The notes beneath the pieces are model-generated. The model did not search any database. It had not been told where the DNA came from and was given only the letters and a program-made list of their open reading frames with translations. A DNA stretch of 64,000 bases. Source: Arcicella aquatica (GTDB taxonomy: Bacteria; Bacteroidota; Bacteroidia; Cytophagales; Spirosomataceae). A program made the translations under genes and the position numbers. Below, one piece after another: positions 26,969 to 35,705 of the stretch (its first letter is position 1; each line of letters starts with the position of its first letter). Location of the stretch: positions 1 through 64,000 of the forward strand of contig NZ_JAYFUL010000018.1 of assembly GCF_034928825.1 (NCBI RefSeq). The letters run 5' to 3'.

Positions 26969-28177
26969 TTATTTTTTAGTTGCTTTTAAGTAATCGTCGA
27001 TATTAGCTGGGTCGAAAACAACATCATAAGTAGTTTTGAAAGGCTTCATATCTACCTGAACAGGCACGCTCATTTCTTTGGCTACTTCTGCAAACAAATC
27101 ATCAAGAATCAATTTTTCAGCAATGGCTTTATAATTAGGTTCTGTTTTTAAATATCCAAAACGAACATATTGGGCTAAAAACCACATGGCGTGAGATTTA
27201 TGAGGCGTATTTACAACACCATTGTTATAAAACGTCATGTAATCTCCTTTGTATTTCTGCACGCCTAGCTCACACCCTAAATCACTTGAACCTAACAAAC
27301 GTGCCTCAATTACTTGTAACGGAGCATTTACATAATAAGGTTTCGTTAACCAGCTAGCCGCTTTTTTACGATTGCCCATATTATCCAACCATTTGCAGGC
27401 CTCCAAAATGGCTTTCATTACTTTCTTCAAATCTTCTCTTTCTTCAGCAGCAAACTTTGCATTAACGACCAACGCCTTTTCTGGGTGATGTTGCCAAATA
27501 TCCTGCGAAGCAATGTGTGTAAAGCCAACGTTTTGAGCCGCCGCAACACCATTCCAAGGTTCGCCAACACTAAAGCCTTCCATGTTATCTACACGCATAT
27601 TAGCAACCATTTGTGGCGGTGGAATTGTGATGATACCTACCGATTTTTGATTTACCCCAGCGGCTGCTAACCAGTTTCTCAACCAAATATCATGTGTTCC
27701 TCCCGGGAAAGTCATGGCAAAGGTTACTTCTTTTCTAGTCTTAACGTCTTTGATGGCTGCCGCTACTTTGTTCATTTCTTTGTAGCCTACTAAACCACAA
27801 AAGTCTTTAGAAAGCGTAATGGCCTGACCGTTATTATTCAACACCATGGCGATTTTCATTTCTGACCCTGCTTTTCCACCAATGCCTGTATATACAGAAA
27901 GTGGCATCGAGAACAAACAGTGTGCACCGTCTAATTCACCATTCAATACTTTATCACGAATATTTGCCCAAGAGGCTTCTTTTGAAAGTTCTACATCAAC
28001 GCCATATTTAGCAAAAAGCCCTAATTCTTTAGCTGCTACAAGTGGCGCACAGTCGGTAAGTGGAATAAATCCTAATTTAATTTTTCTCACTGGTGGATTC
28101 ACTCCTGAGGCTGAAACAGCCATAGAAAGTACCATTAAACACAGTACAGTGATTGATTTTTTTAACAGAGTTTTCAT
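26969..28177 (-). CDS. Nitrate-binding protein of ABC transporter (NrtA/CmpA family)
   Basis: Periplasmic ligand-binding protein, 402 aa from the ATG at 28177, which begins a clear signal peptide MKTLLKKSITVLCLMVLSM ending near ASG. A longer frame from 28231 would put 18 unlike residues before it. The family start IKLGFIPLTDCAPLVAAKELGLF and the segment WANIRDKVLNGELDGAHCL are typical of NrtA/CmpA, which bind nitrate or bicarbonate. With the reductases next door, nitrate is the likely ligand. Its 5' leader contains a UGGGGG-loop hairpin and the palindrome AGTATT-gta-AATACT. Confidence 0.92.
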   Translation of the reverse strand: MKTLLKKSITVLCLMVLSMAVSASGVNPPVRKIKLGFIPLTDCAPLVAAKELGLFAKYGVDVELSKEASWANIRDKVLNGELDGAHCLFSMPLSVYTGIGGKAGSEMKIAMVLNNNGQAITLSKDFCGLVGYKEMNKVAAAIKDVKTRKEVTFAMTFPGGTHDIWLRNWLAAAGVNQKSVGIITIPPPQMVANMRVDNMEGFSVGEPWNGVAAAQNVGFTHIASQDIWQHHPEKALVVNAKFAAEEREDLKKVMKAILEACKWLDNMGNRKKAASWLTKPYYVNAPLQVIEARLLGSSDLGCELGVQKYKGDYMTFYNNGVVNTPHKSHAMWFLAQYVRFGYLKTEPNYKAIAEKLILDDLFAEVAKEMSVPVQVDMKPFKTTYDVVFDPANIDDYLKATKK

Positions 28178-28190
28178 GTTTTTTTGTTTT

Positions 28191-28205
28191 AGTATTGTAA
28201 ATACT
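28191..28205 (-). promoter_or_regulatory. Palindrome AGTATT-N3-AATACT before the nitrate-binding gene
   Basis: Perfect six-base arms with a three-base spacer, 14 bases before the start codon at 28177. It contains AATACT, the core of the boxes in the nirB region. It may be a protein-binding site or a small RNA hairpin at the ribosome-binding region. Confidence 0.45.
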
Positions 28206-28237
28206 CCCTGTTTCGACCCCCATCGAAGCAAGAAGGG
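28206..28237 (-). promoter_or_regulatory. UGGGGG-hexaloop hairpin a, nitrate-binding-protein leader
   Basis: On the minus strand, TTCGA-TGGGGG-TCGAA (plus 28212-28227) forms a five-pair stem with hexaloop UGGGGG; CCCT and AGGG at the ends (28206-28209, 28234-28237) add an outer stem. The inner stem ends 34 bases before the start codon. Three more hairpins with the same loop occur upstream of the next two genes. Confidence 0.65.
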
Positions 28238-28258
28238 ATGTTATTGAGTGATTTAGCG

Positions 28259-28322
28259 AATGAGTGATTTAGTGATTATTTTTTGAAATATTGTTAAAAA
28301 AACAATCACTAAATCACTCATT
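28259..28322. repeat. Inverted repeat made of GAGTGATTTAGTGA units
   Basis: 19-base arms (28259-28277 and 28304-28322) are exact reverse complements around 26 bases. The left arm is itself part of a 16-base tandem repeat (GAGTGATTTAGYGAnT, two copies), and the right side repeats the unit too. It lies 16 bases after the porin stop and could be its terminator. Confidence 0.7.
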
Positions 28323-28337
28323 TACTCAATCACTAAA

Positions 28338-29957
28338 TTATTTAATCGCTACTGGTTTAGTATAAAAGAAATCTGGACGGATATTAATCATGGCATAAAA
28401 CCATGTTCCCGTTTTGTTAAAACCAGCCGCTGCGACATCGGTAGTCGCTTGTCCTTTAGCAAATGGCATATTGGCGGTTGCCATCATTACAGAATAGCCT
28501 AATTCAAGATTGGTAAACTTGTTCATGTTGTAATTCAATGTGAAGTCTATTTCGTTACCCAAATCTGTCCCTACTAATGTTCCATCACCCTTTGTCGTTG
28601 CTTTGTTTAAAGCAAATGTGTGAAAGTCAGCTCCTAATGTTAAAACATTCGTCGTGTATTTTGCTTTAAAATATCCATTATTCAAACCTCCAGCAGGCGA
28701 ATTAGTACCTACATAAAAGTAATCCATATATCCCCAGTGTTTGTGTGGTGTTCCGTATAATGGGTCAAAACGATTATTTTTTCCTGACGAGCCTTTATAG
28801 TTGTTTGTCCCACTTGATCCATCATTGCCCGAAAGCACATCATATCCTAATGTAAAGGCCCATCTGCTTTTTTGATAAGTGGCTGCCAACGTATAGTGAT
28901 AAGCATCCATGTCATTTCCTTCGCGGTCTTTACCTGTTTGTCCGTAGTAGGCTCCTTGTAAAGCGATTTTTCCGAAACCAGAAGCATTACCAATGGTATG
29001 ATTAATCATCAAACCATAAGTTGTACGGCTACGTGACTGGCTATAATCGAATACATCGCTCGCACCCGACGAAACAAATCTTCTTCCATACACATATCCT
29101 GTTGAGGCACTCCCTACAGAATCTAAGCGATAAGCACTGAAATCGTCTTGAAAGAATAAACCAGAAAACTTCGTTTGGTTAAACTTACGACTGATGTAAA
29201 CACTTTTGAAAGACTGATAGTCTTGCGAGGCTCCATTGGTTGATGGAGGGTTTACCCATGCCAAAGCACCACCTGTTTTTACTGAATTTGCTCCAATTCC
29301 GCCACCTACTGTCAAAGGAATAATTCCTGCTGGTGTTGGCACTAAAACACCTGTTGATGTTCTGGTAGTAGCACTTAAGTTCGCTGGTACATAGCCTGTA
29401 CCAGTAACACCAAAGGCATCTGAGTTTTGATTATAAGCAAGCCCAATATCAAACTGCCAGCCGTGGTGTACTCCTTTCAACAATACCATGTCGTGTCTGC
29501 GTCCTTGTTGTAACCAATCGAGGTTACCAATTAAACGAACATCATCATAAATCAATTCTTGACGACCAATTTTGATGCTTAATAAATCAACTAGTTTAAA
29601 TTTAATGGTTGTATCGGCTTTGTTAGCTAACGTTACTTCTGCCCAACCTTCATGAAGCATTAGTTTCAAACCATCTCCATTAGAGATAGAAGAAGCATCT
29701 TGCCCCCAAACACGCACATCTTGAATAGCAGCACCAAAGGTTACTCTATCCCATTTATAACCAAAGTTTAATCTTGTTCTTTGAGAAGTAAAAGCTGCCG
29801 ACTTAGCATCGTTAGCCACTAAATTTCCCAATCCATTACGTACTTCTGTACGTGTTCTCATTTGCCCTTGCAAAGTGAATTGTGCTTTTGCGACAAATTG
29901 GGTATAAACACCCAAAATTAAGACTAATGCAAGCTTAGAAATGTAAGATTTTTTCAT
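28338..29957 (-). CDS. Outer-membrane porin-like barrel (alginate-export type)
   Basis: A 539-aa protein with signal peptide ending VAKA (about residue 25). The mature part starts FTLQGQMRTRTEVRNG and shows long alternating beta strands to the C-terminus, as in the alginate export (AlgE-like) porin family. IKIGRQELIYDDVRLIGNLDW is the family's recognisable segment. Lying between the ABC binding protein and the MFS carrier, and sharing their leader hairpins, it is likely the outer-membrane entry for nitrate or nitrite. The specificity is inferred from place only. Confidence 0.82.
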   Translation of the reverse strand: MKKSYISKLALVLILGVYTQFVAKAQFTLQGQMRTRTEVRNGLGNLVANDAKSAAFTSQRTRLNFGYKWDRVTFGAAIQDVRVWGQDASSISNGDGLKLMLHEGWAEVTLANKADTTIKFKLVDLLSIKIGRQELIYDDVRLIGNLDWLQQGRRHDMVLLKGVHHGWQFDIGLAYNQNSDAFGVTGTGYVPANLSATTRTSTGVLVPTPAGIIPLTVGGGIGANSVKTGGALAWVNPPSTNGASQDYQSFKSVYISRKFNQTKFSGLFFQDDFSAYRLDSVGSASTGYVYGRRFVSSGASDVFDYSQSRSRTTYGLMINHTIGNASGFGKIALQGAYYGQTGKDREGNDMDAYHYTLAATYQKSRWAFTLGYDVLSGNDGSSGTNNYKGSSGKNNRFDPLYGTPHKHWGYMDYFYVGTNSPAGGLNNGYFKAKYTTNVLTLGADFHTFALNKATTKGDGTLVGTDLGNEIDFTLNYNMNKFTNLELGYSVMMATANMPFAKGQATTDVAAAGFNKTGTWFYAMINIRPDFFYTKPVAIK

Positions 29958-30006
29958 ACTTTTGTGATTGATTGTGAAAAATTTTAACAGAGTTTACGCA
30001 ATTTCG

Positions 30007-30035
30007 CCCGAATCGAGACCCCCATCTCATTCGGG
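30007..30035 (-). promoter_or_regulatory. UGGGGG-hexaloop hairpin b, porin leader
   Basis: On the minus strand, CCCGAAT-GAGA pairs with TCTC-(bulged G)-ATTCGGG around the hexaloop TGGGGG. Eleven base pairs with one bulge. The hairpin ends 49 bases before the porin start codon and follows hairpin c. On the plus strand a T run follows, so terminator function in that direction cannot be excluded, but no plus-strand gene lies to the left. Confidence 0.65.
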
Positions 30036-30052
30036 TTTTTTTATGATTTTGA

Positions 30053-30074
30053 GTCGATAGCCCCCACCATCGAC
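30053..30074 (-). promoter_or_regulatory. UGGGGG-hexaloop hairpin c, porin leader
   Basis: On the minus strand, GTCGATGG-TGGGGG-CTATCGAC forms eight pairs closing the hexaloop. One pair is G-U in the minus-strand RNA but would be an A-C mismatch in the plus-strand RNA, which points to function in the transcript of the porin gene. It lies 17 bases upstream of hairpin b, giving a tandem pair. Confidence 0.65.
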
Positions 30075-30193
30075 CCAAAATTCTACTCACTATAGAATGG
30101 TTAATTAATACAATATTTCAAAAAACGTTTCCTCAAAAAATTTGAGCGATTGTTTGCAAGCACGTACTGCTTGCAACATTGGTTTAAAGAGGA

Positions 30194-31489
30194 TTAAGCA
30201 ATTTCTAGGGTTTGTTCTGTTACTGGTAAAGTCTTTTTCTCGAATTTAATAAGTGCTGTTAATCCACCAATCACCGCTACACTTATTCCGATATAAATGA
30301 ATGCTTCTGCATAAGTAATGGTTTCTGATTTGAACAAAAACCCTGCTAATACACCGCCTAAATTTCCTCCTGCACCCACAATACCTGCTACCGAACCAAC
30401 ATTTTTTGAATCGATAAAAGGTACAATGGCATAAGTTGCTCCGTTAGCCATTTTCAAAAACATGGCAAAACCCAACATCGCTATTACGGCAAAACCTATT
30501 GAGCCTGTCTGAGCAAAAAGCATAATTCCTAAGCCTTCCATCACTAGTAAGCCTGCTAATAACCAGCCCTTGCCTTTCATTCCGTACACTTTACCTACTT
30601 TATCAGCCACAATCCCACCGATGGCTCTGGCAAAAAGATTCATAAATCCGAATGCTCCTGCTAACAGTCCTGCTGTTTTTAAATCGCACGAGAAGTTTTC
30701 TGTAAAATAAAGTGCCGCTACATTATCAAAGGTGATTTCGATACCAAAACAAGCACCGTATGCTAAAAACAAAATCCAAGTACGGTAGTCTGATGCTGCT
30801 GATGCGAAAGAACCTTTTTGAACGGCTTCTCTTTTGATATTTGCATAGTTGCCTGTTGGTGTATCCTGAGTGAATTTATAGTAAACAAAAGACATAATCA
30901 GCAAAATCACTCCCGGAATTATCATGGCGAATCTCCAAGCATTATGATTGGCATATCCTGCTCCGACAAAGGCCGCAAATACTAAAGGCATTACCATGTT
31001 GGTTACTCCTCCACCAAGGTTACCCCAACCTCCAGCTACAGCGTTAGCCGTTCCTTTGATGCTTGGTGCAAACATTGCTGAGGTGTGATATTGCGTAATG
31101 ACGAACGATGCTCCAATAACACTAATAGCTAATCTAAATAATAAAAATGATTCATAGCTGTTTGCCAAACCGATGGTCATTACTGGTATAGAGCCTATGG
31201 CTAATAACCATGTATAAGTAAGTCTTGGTCCTAGTGTGTCGCATAGGCGACCGATGATTAAACGTGCAAAAATAGTGGCAGAAACTGAAGCAATAATGAT
31301 GTTCCCGATTTGACCTTTTGTTAACCCTAAATCGTCTTTCACGATTTTCATTAAGGGTGCGATTCCAAACCAACCAAAGAAACAGAAAAAGAAAGTAAGC
31401 CAAGTAATGTGAAATGTTTGCATTTGAATGCCTTTGAAAGAAAACACATTCAAAGCATCAAGTGGCTTGTTTGTACTGATATTTTTCAT
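30194..31489 (-). CDS. narK: Nitrate/nitrite MFS transporter (NarK/NasA type)
   Basis: A 431-aa major facilitator protein with about 12 membrane segments. The two nitrate signatures of the NNP family are visible: AGGWGNLGGGVTNMVMP in helix 5 (near residue 152) and GIVGAGGNLGGVLAG in helix 11 (near 365). The opening HITWLTFFFCFFGWFGIAPLM also fits NarK. It probably imports nitrate (or exchanges nitrite) across the inner membrane, beside the ABC route. Its leader carries UGGGGG hairpin d and a second stem with GGAG (about 31505-31536). Confidence 0.94.
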   Translation of the reverse strand: MKNISTNKPLDALNVFSFKGIQMQTFHITWLTFFFCFFGWFGIAPLMKIVKDDLGLTKGQIGNIIIASVSATIFARLIIGRLCDTLGPRLTYTWLLAIGSIPVMTIGLANSYESFLLFRLAISVIGASFVITQYHTSAMFAPSIKGTANAVAGGWGNLGGGVTNMVMPLVFAAFVGAGYANHNAWRFAMIIPGVILLIMSFVYYKFTQDTPTGNYANIKREAVQKGSFASAASDYRTWILFLAYGACFGIEITFDNVAALYFTENFSCDLKTAGLLAGAFGFMNLFARAIGGIVADKVGKVYGMKGKGWLLAGLLVMEGLGIMLFAQTGSIGFAVIAMLGFAMFLKMANGATYAIVPFIDSKNVGSVAGIVGAGGNLGGVLAGFLFKSETITYAEAFIYIGISVAVIGGLTALIKFEKKTLPVTEQTLEIA

Positions 31490-31545
31490 AACCTTTTTTT
31501 AAAGCAGAGAAATTATCTTCATTAAAATTTCTCCGATTTGTAAAA

Positions 31546-31565
31546 TCTATCGCCCCCACGATAGA
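31546..31565 (-). promoter_or_regulatory. UGGGGG-hexaloop hairpin d, narK leader
   Basis: On the minus strand, TCTATCG-TGGGGG-CGATAGA forms seven perfect pairs around the same hexaloop as hairpins a, b and c. It ends 56 bases before the narK start. A second stem, GAGAAATT/AATTTCTC, follows it and includes a GGAG that could be a ribosome-binding site. Confidence 0.65.
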
Positions 31566-31604
31566 CTTTTTTCAACGGATGCTGAAGGGAAGAAAAAATT
31601 GTAT

Positions 31605-32363
31605 TTATTTGATAACTAAATGATCACTGAACTTTTCGATAAATGAAGGGTGCAAACTCACCACTTCACCGATTACAATCACAGCAGGATTTGATATTTG
31701 CTGTTCTTTCACAATTGGAATAATAGTAGATACTGTGCCGATAGCAAAATTTACATTTTCACGCGTACCATTCTGGATAATCGCTATGGGTGTTTCGCCT
31801 TTACCATTCAACTGGAATAGCTCACAGATTTGACTTAGCTTGCTCATTCCCATTAAAATCACTACTGTTGCACTTGACTTTGTTGCTAATGCTATATCTT
31901 TTGATAATTCTCCTGATTTTGTTGTTCCTGTTATTACCCAAAAACTTTCTGAAAAACCTCTTGTGGTTACTGGAATCCCGATGGATGCTGGTGCAGCAAT
32001 AGCCGAAGTCACGCCCGATACTACTTCACATTCAATATTGAAATTCCGAGCATATTCTACTTCTTCAAAGCCTCTTCCGAATACATACGGGTCTCCACCT
32101 TTCAACCTCACTACATGACCGTACTCTAAAGCTAGGCTTACTATTTTTTGATTAATCTCTTCTTGGGTATAAACATATTTCCCTAAGCGTTTGCCTACAT
32201 AAATGCGAAGTGCTTTAGGATGAGCGAACTCCAATAATTCTTCGTTGGCCAGTGCATCATATAATACTACATCCGCCGATTTAATTGCACGAATACCCTT
32301 TACTGTAATAAGCTCTATGTCTCCGGGGCCGGCACCAATTAAAGTTAATCTTGGAATATTCAT
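31605..32363 (-). CDS. cobA: Uroporphyrinogen-III C-methyltransferase (siroheme synthesis)
   Basis: SAM-dependent methylation of uroporphyrinogen III at C2 and C7 to precorrin-2, the first step to siroheme. The 252-aa product has TLIGAGPGDIELITVKGIRAI at the N-terminus, VVRLKGGDPYVFGRGFEEV near residue 85 and the usual VSGVTSAIAAPASIGIPVTTRG. It lacks the CysG dehydrogenase/chelatase part, so those steps are encoded elsewhere. Siroheme is the cofactor of NirB, encoded divergently 398 bases away. The narK start lies 115 bases beyond its stop on the same strand. Confidence 0.95.
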   Translation of the reverse strand: MNIPRLTLIGAGPGDIELITVKGIRAIKSADVVLYDALANEELLEFAHPKALRIYVGKRLGKYVYTQEEINQKIVSLALEYGHVVRLKGGDPYVFGRGFEEVEYARNFNIECEVVSGVTSAIAAPASIGIPVTTRGFSESFWVITGTTKSGELSKDIALATKSSATVVILMGMSKLSQICELFQLNGKGETPIAIIQNGTRENVNFAIGTVSTIIPIVKEQQISNPAVIVIGEVVSLHPSFIEKFSDHLVIK

Positions 32364-32397
32364 ATTTTAGTATTTTATACCTGAACAATATTGATTA

Positions 32398-32677
32398 TAA
32401 ATACTTAGTTGTGATTTCGATACAAACATTGCATATAATTGTTAATAATCAAAATAAAAGTTTCAAAAATTATTAATTTTCTCAAAAAATTTGCAAAATC
32501 ATAAAAAATAGGTTTAAATTTGAACATAAAATAAGCATTTTTACGTATTTTAATTAAAAACAAGTTTATATTTAAAGTACAATTATTCATAATCATATTT
32601 TTTCTATAAATAGTTATAAATACTCAGTTTTGTAAAATACACCAACATCTTTGATGTGATATAAAATAAATACTTAG
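32398..32677. promoter_or_regulatory. Three TAAATACTTAG boxes between cobA and nirB
   Basis: The 398-base divergent region 32364-32761 holds TAAATACTTAG at 32398-32408, TAAATACTCAG at 32617-32627 and TAAATACTTAG at 32667-32677. They lie 35 bases upstream of cobA and 144 and 95 bases upstream of nirB. TACTTAG matches six of seven positions of the NarL heptamer TACYYMT known from enterobacteria. I infer binding by the LuxR-type regulator encoded at 37470. The rest of the region is very AT-rich with no ORF worth noting. Confidence 0.5.
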
Positions 32678-32761
32678 TCAGCATCTACATAACTGAAAAC
32701 ATCAAAGCTTTTTGTATAAGTATTAATCATTAAAAGTATCAATCATAATCTTGTATCATTT

Positions 32762-35269
32762 ATGAAAAAGAAAATTGTCGTAGTGGGGAACGGCATGGTC
32801 GGTTATAAGTTTTGCGAAAAACTTATTTCAAAAGATGTGTCTAAAAGTTTTGATTTGGTCGTTTTTGGCGAAGAGTCTCGCCCCGCTTACGACCGTGTAC
32901 ATTTGTCTGAATACTTCGCTGGTAAAACAGCTGATGATTTAACAATGGCACCAAGCAGTTGGTACACAGAAAATGGTATAACACTATACCTTTCCGACCC
33001 AGTTGTTGATATTGATAAAGATGAGAAAACGGTACGGTCGCACCACGGAATAGTAGTAAACTACGATTACTTGGTATTAGCCACTGGTTCTGCGGCATTT
33101 GTGCCACCCATACCTGGGGTAGAAAAAGATGGCGTATTCGTTTATAGAACCATTGAGGATTTGGATTTGATGCAAGCACATGCCAAAACTGCCAAAAAAG
33201 GGGCAGTAATTGGTGGTGGCTTATTGGGGCTAGAAGCCGCCAAAGCTTTATTAGATTTAGGTTTAGAGGAAACACATGTAATAGAATTTGCCCCAAGGCT
33301 GATGCCAAGGCAAATAGATGAAGCTGGTTCTAAAACACTTCAAACAAAACTAGAAGCGTTAGGATTGCAGATTCATCTGAATAAAAATACTCAGGAAATT
33401 GTTGGTGATGGTATCATTGAAGCAATGGCTTTTGCTGATGGCTCTAAGTTAGAGGTAGATATGTTGGTGATTTCAGCAGGAATTAAGCCTCGTGATGAAG
33501 TTGCCAAAATAGCAGGACTAGAAGTAGGTTCACGTGGAGGTATTATTGTCAATGATAAACTACAAACTTCTGATCCAAATATTTTTGCGATTGGCGAATG
33601 TGCTCTGGCACACCACATGATTTATGGATTGGTAGCACCCGGTTACGAAATGGCCGAAGTTGTAGCAACGTCTATCATTGGTGGCGAAAAAGAGTTTAAG
33701 CCATTTGATATGTCAACCAAATTAAAATTAATTGGTATCGACGTAGCAAGTTTTGGTGATGCTTTTATTCAAGAGCCTAATGCCCAAACTATCGTATTTG
33801 AAAATACGGCAAAAGGTGTTTATAAGCGAATCAATATATCCAACGATGGCAAGTATTTGTTAGGAGGTATTTTGGTAGGCGATGCCGAGCAATATAATAT
33901 GTTGTTGCAGAACACTAAAAACAGCGTGCTGTTACCTGCTGACCCTGAAGATTTGATGTTAGGTTCAAGAGGTGGTGCTGAAAGTGCTAGTTCGGGAGTG
34001 ATGGCTTTACCAGACGAAGCGTTGATTTGTTCATGTGAAGCCGTAACGAAAGGAAATATTTGCCATGAAATCATCGAGAATAAAGTAACTACGCTTGATG
34101 GCATCAAAAAATGTACAAAGGCGGGTACGGGTTGTGGTGGTTGTGTGCCAATGGTGAAAGACTTGATTAATGAAACAATGAAGTCGCAAGGGGTTTTTGT
34201 AAGAAATATTCTTTGCGAACATTTTGATTATACTCGCCAAGAATTATTTGATTTAGTAAAAATCAAAGGCTATAAAACCTATAATGATGTATTGGATCAT
34301 TTGGGCAAGGGAGATGGTTGTGAGGTTTGCAAACCTGCGGTGGCATCTATCATTGCCAGTTTATGGAATGAGATGATTTTGGAAAAAGGCAATGCCACTG
34401 TTCAAGATTCAAACGACCGTTACTTGGCAAATATCCAGAAGAATGGTACGTACTCGGTAGTACCTAGAATTCCGGGTGGAGAAATTACGCCTGAGAAATT
34501 AATTGTAATTGGACAGGTAGCTCAGAAATACAACCTCTATACAAAAATTACAGGTGGACAAAGAATAGATTTATTCGGTGCGCATGTAAGCGATTTACCA
34601 GACATCTGGGAAGAGCTAGTGAATGCTGGTTTCGAGTCGGGTCATGCTTATGGGAAATCGTTGAGAACTGTCAAATCTTGCGTGGGTTCTACTTGGTGTC
34701 GTTTTGGCGTGCAAGATGCCGTTTCGTTTTCGATTGAGGTAGAAGAACGTTATCGTGGTTTGCGTTCACCACACAAGCTAAAATCAGCTGTTTCTGGCTG
34801 TACACGTGAATGTGCCGAAGCGCAATCAAAAGACTTTGGGATTATCGCTACTGAGAAGGGCTGGAATTTGTATGTCTGTGGTAATGGTGGTGTAAAGCCT
34901 CGTCATGCTGAACTATTGGCTACTGATATTGATTCGGAAACTTGTTTAAAATACATCGACCGTTTCTTGATGTTTTATATCAAAACTGCCGAACCGCTTA
35001 CCCGAACTGCTCCGTGGTTGGATAAAATGGAAGGTGGTATCAATTATTTAAAGTCGGTAGTAATTGATGATGCCCTTGGTATGAATAGCCAGTTTGAACA
35101 AGAAATGCAATTTTTGGTAGATGCTTATAAATGCGAATGGAAAGAAGTAGTAAACAGCCCTGAGCTGCGTAAGCGTTTTACGCACTTTGTGAATGCTCCT
35201 AAAATGAAAGACCCTTATGCTAGATTTGAGCCAATGCGTGAGCAAATCAAAGCAGCGGAGTGGAAGTAA
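32762..35269 (+). CDS. nirB: NAD(P)H-dependent nitrite reductase, large subunit
   Basis: Reduces nitrite to ammonium with six electrons from NAD(P)H in the cytosol. The 835-aa length is normal. Residues 1-395 are the FAD/NAD(P) module (VVVGNGMVGYKFC; GAVIGGGLLGLEAAKALLDLG). Two BFD-like [2Fe-2S] modules follow: CSCEAV with TGCGGC (about 424-466) and a second with C-EVCKPA (about 480-535). Residues 555-625 are the ferredoxin-like half domain. The siroheme/4Fe-4S ligands are in CVGSTWCRFG (near 640) and SGCTRECAEAQ (near 678). NirD follows after 79 bases. Promoter region carries TAAATACTTAG boxes. Confidence 0.97.
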   Translation: MKKKIVVVGNGMVGYKFCEKLISKDVSKSFDLVVFGEESRPAYDRVHLSEYFAGKTADDLTMAPSSWYTENGITLYLSDPVVDIDKDEKTVRSHHGIVVNYDYLVLATGSAAFVPPIPGVEKDGVFVYRTIEDLDLMQAHAKTAKKGAVIGGGLLGLEAAKALLDLGLEETHVIEFAPRLMPRQIDEAGSKTLQTKLEALGLQIHLNKNTQEIVGDGIIEAMAFADGSKLEVDMLVISAGIKPRDEVAKIAGLEVGSRGGIIVNDKLQTSDPNIFAIGECALAHHMIYGLVAPGYEMAEVVATSIIGGEKEFKPFDMSTKLKLIGIDVASFGDAFIQEPNAQTIVFENTAKGVYKRINISNDGKYLLGGILVGDAEQYNMLLQNTKNSVLLPADPEDLMLGSRGGAESASSGVMALPDEALICSCEAVTKGNICHEIIENKVTTLDGIKKCTKAGTGCGGCVPMVKDLINETMKSQGVFVRNILCEHFDYTRQELFDLVKIKGYKTYNDVLDHLGKGDGCEVCKPAVASIIASLWNEMILEKGNATVQDSNDRYLANIQKNGTYSVVPRIPGGEITPEKLIVIGQVAQKYNLYTKITGGQRIDLFGAHVSDLPDIWEELVNAGFESGHAYGKSLRTVKSCVGSTWCRFGVQDAVSFSIEVEERYRGLRSPHKLKSAVSGCTRECAEAQSKDFGIIATEKGWNLYVCGNGGVKPRHAELLATDIDSETCLKYIDRFLMFYIKTAEPLTRTAPWLDKMEGGINYLKSVVIDDALGMNSQFEQEMQFLVDAYKCEWKEVVNSPELRKRFTHFVNAPKMKDPYARFEPMREQIKAAEWK

Positions 35270-35348
35270 ATGAAGTTTAACGTTTTATGGGCTGATAAGT
35301 TCAAACAAACTTATTAAGCTCATTCAAACCTCAATCATACATATAACA

Positions 35349-35696
35349 ATGATAGCAGAAGAAACAATAACTTGGCACGTAGCGTGCAATATTGAAGATA
35401 TACCAGAAAACGGAGGAGCTTGTGCCCTGATAGAAGGCGAGCAAATAGCTATTTATAATTTTTCGCGTCGTGGTGAGTGGTATGCTACCCAAAACCAATG
35501 CCCACACCGCCAACAGATGGCCCTTTCGAGAGGAATGATAGGCTCAACAGGGGCTAATAATGAACCGAAAGTGGCTTGTCCATTTCATAAAAAAACGTTC
35601 TCGTTACAAACAGGGGAATGTTTGAGTGGTGATGACTACACGATTAAGACTTACCCAGTAAAAATAGCAGATGGGCAAGTGTATGTTGGGGTATAG
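35349..35696 (+). CDS. nirD: Nitrite reductase small subunit (Rieske type)
   Basis: Small partner of NirB, 115 aa. It keeps the Rieske ligand pairs CPH (in NQCPHRQQMAL, near residue 51) and CPFH (in ACPFHKKTFSL, near 77), so a [2Fe-2S] cluster is likely; some enterobacterial NirD proteins have lost these ligands. It lies 79 bases after nirB and before a strong hairpin. Confidence 0.94.
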   Translation: MIAEETITWHVACNIEDIPENGGACALIEGEQIAIYNFSRRGEWYATQNQCPHRQQMALSRGMIGSTGANNEPKVACPFHKKTFSLQTGECLSGDDYTIKTYPVKIADGQVYVGV

Positions 35697-35705
35697 TATC
35701 GAAGA

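Noticed and set aside
30007..30042. Hairpin b read as a plus-strand terminator with a T run
   Set aside because: All nearby genes are on the minus strand; the conserved hexaloop shared with three other hairpins explains it better, though termination of antisense transcripts is possible.
32405..32596. 63-codon minus-strand frame between cobA and nirB
   Set aside because: Composition is that of AT-rich non-coding DNA (Asn, Ile, Phe, Lys), and it covers one of the regulatory boxes; no promoter or ribosome site is seen.
33820..34240. Minus-strand frames inside nirB
   Set aside because: nirB is continuous with intact motifs over this stretch; the reverse frames have no recognisable domain.
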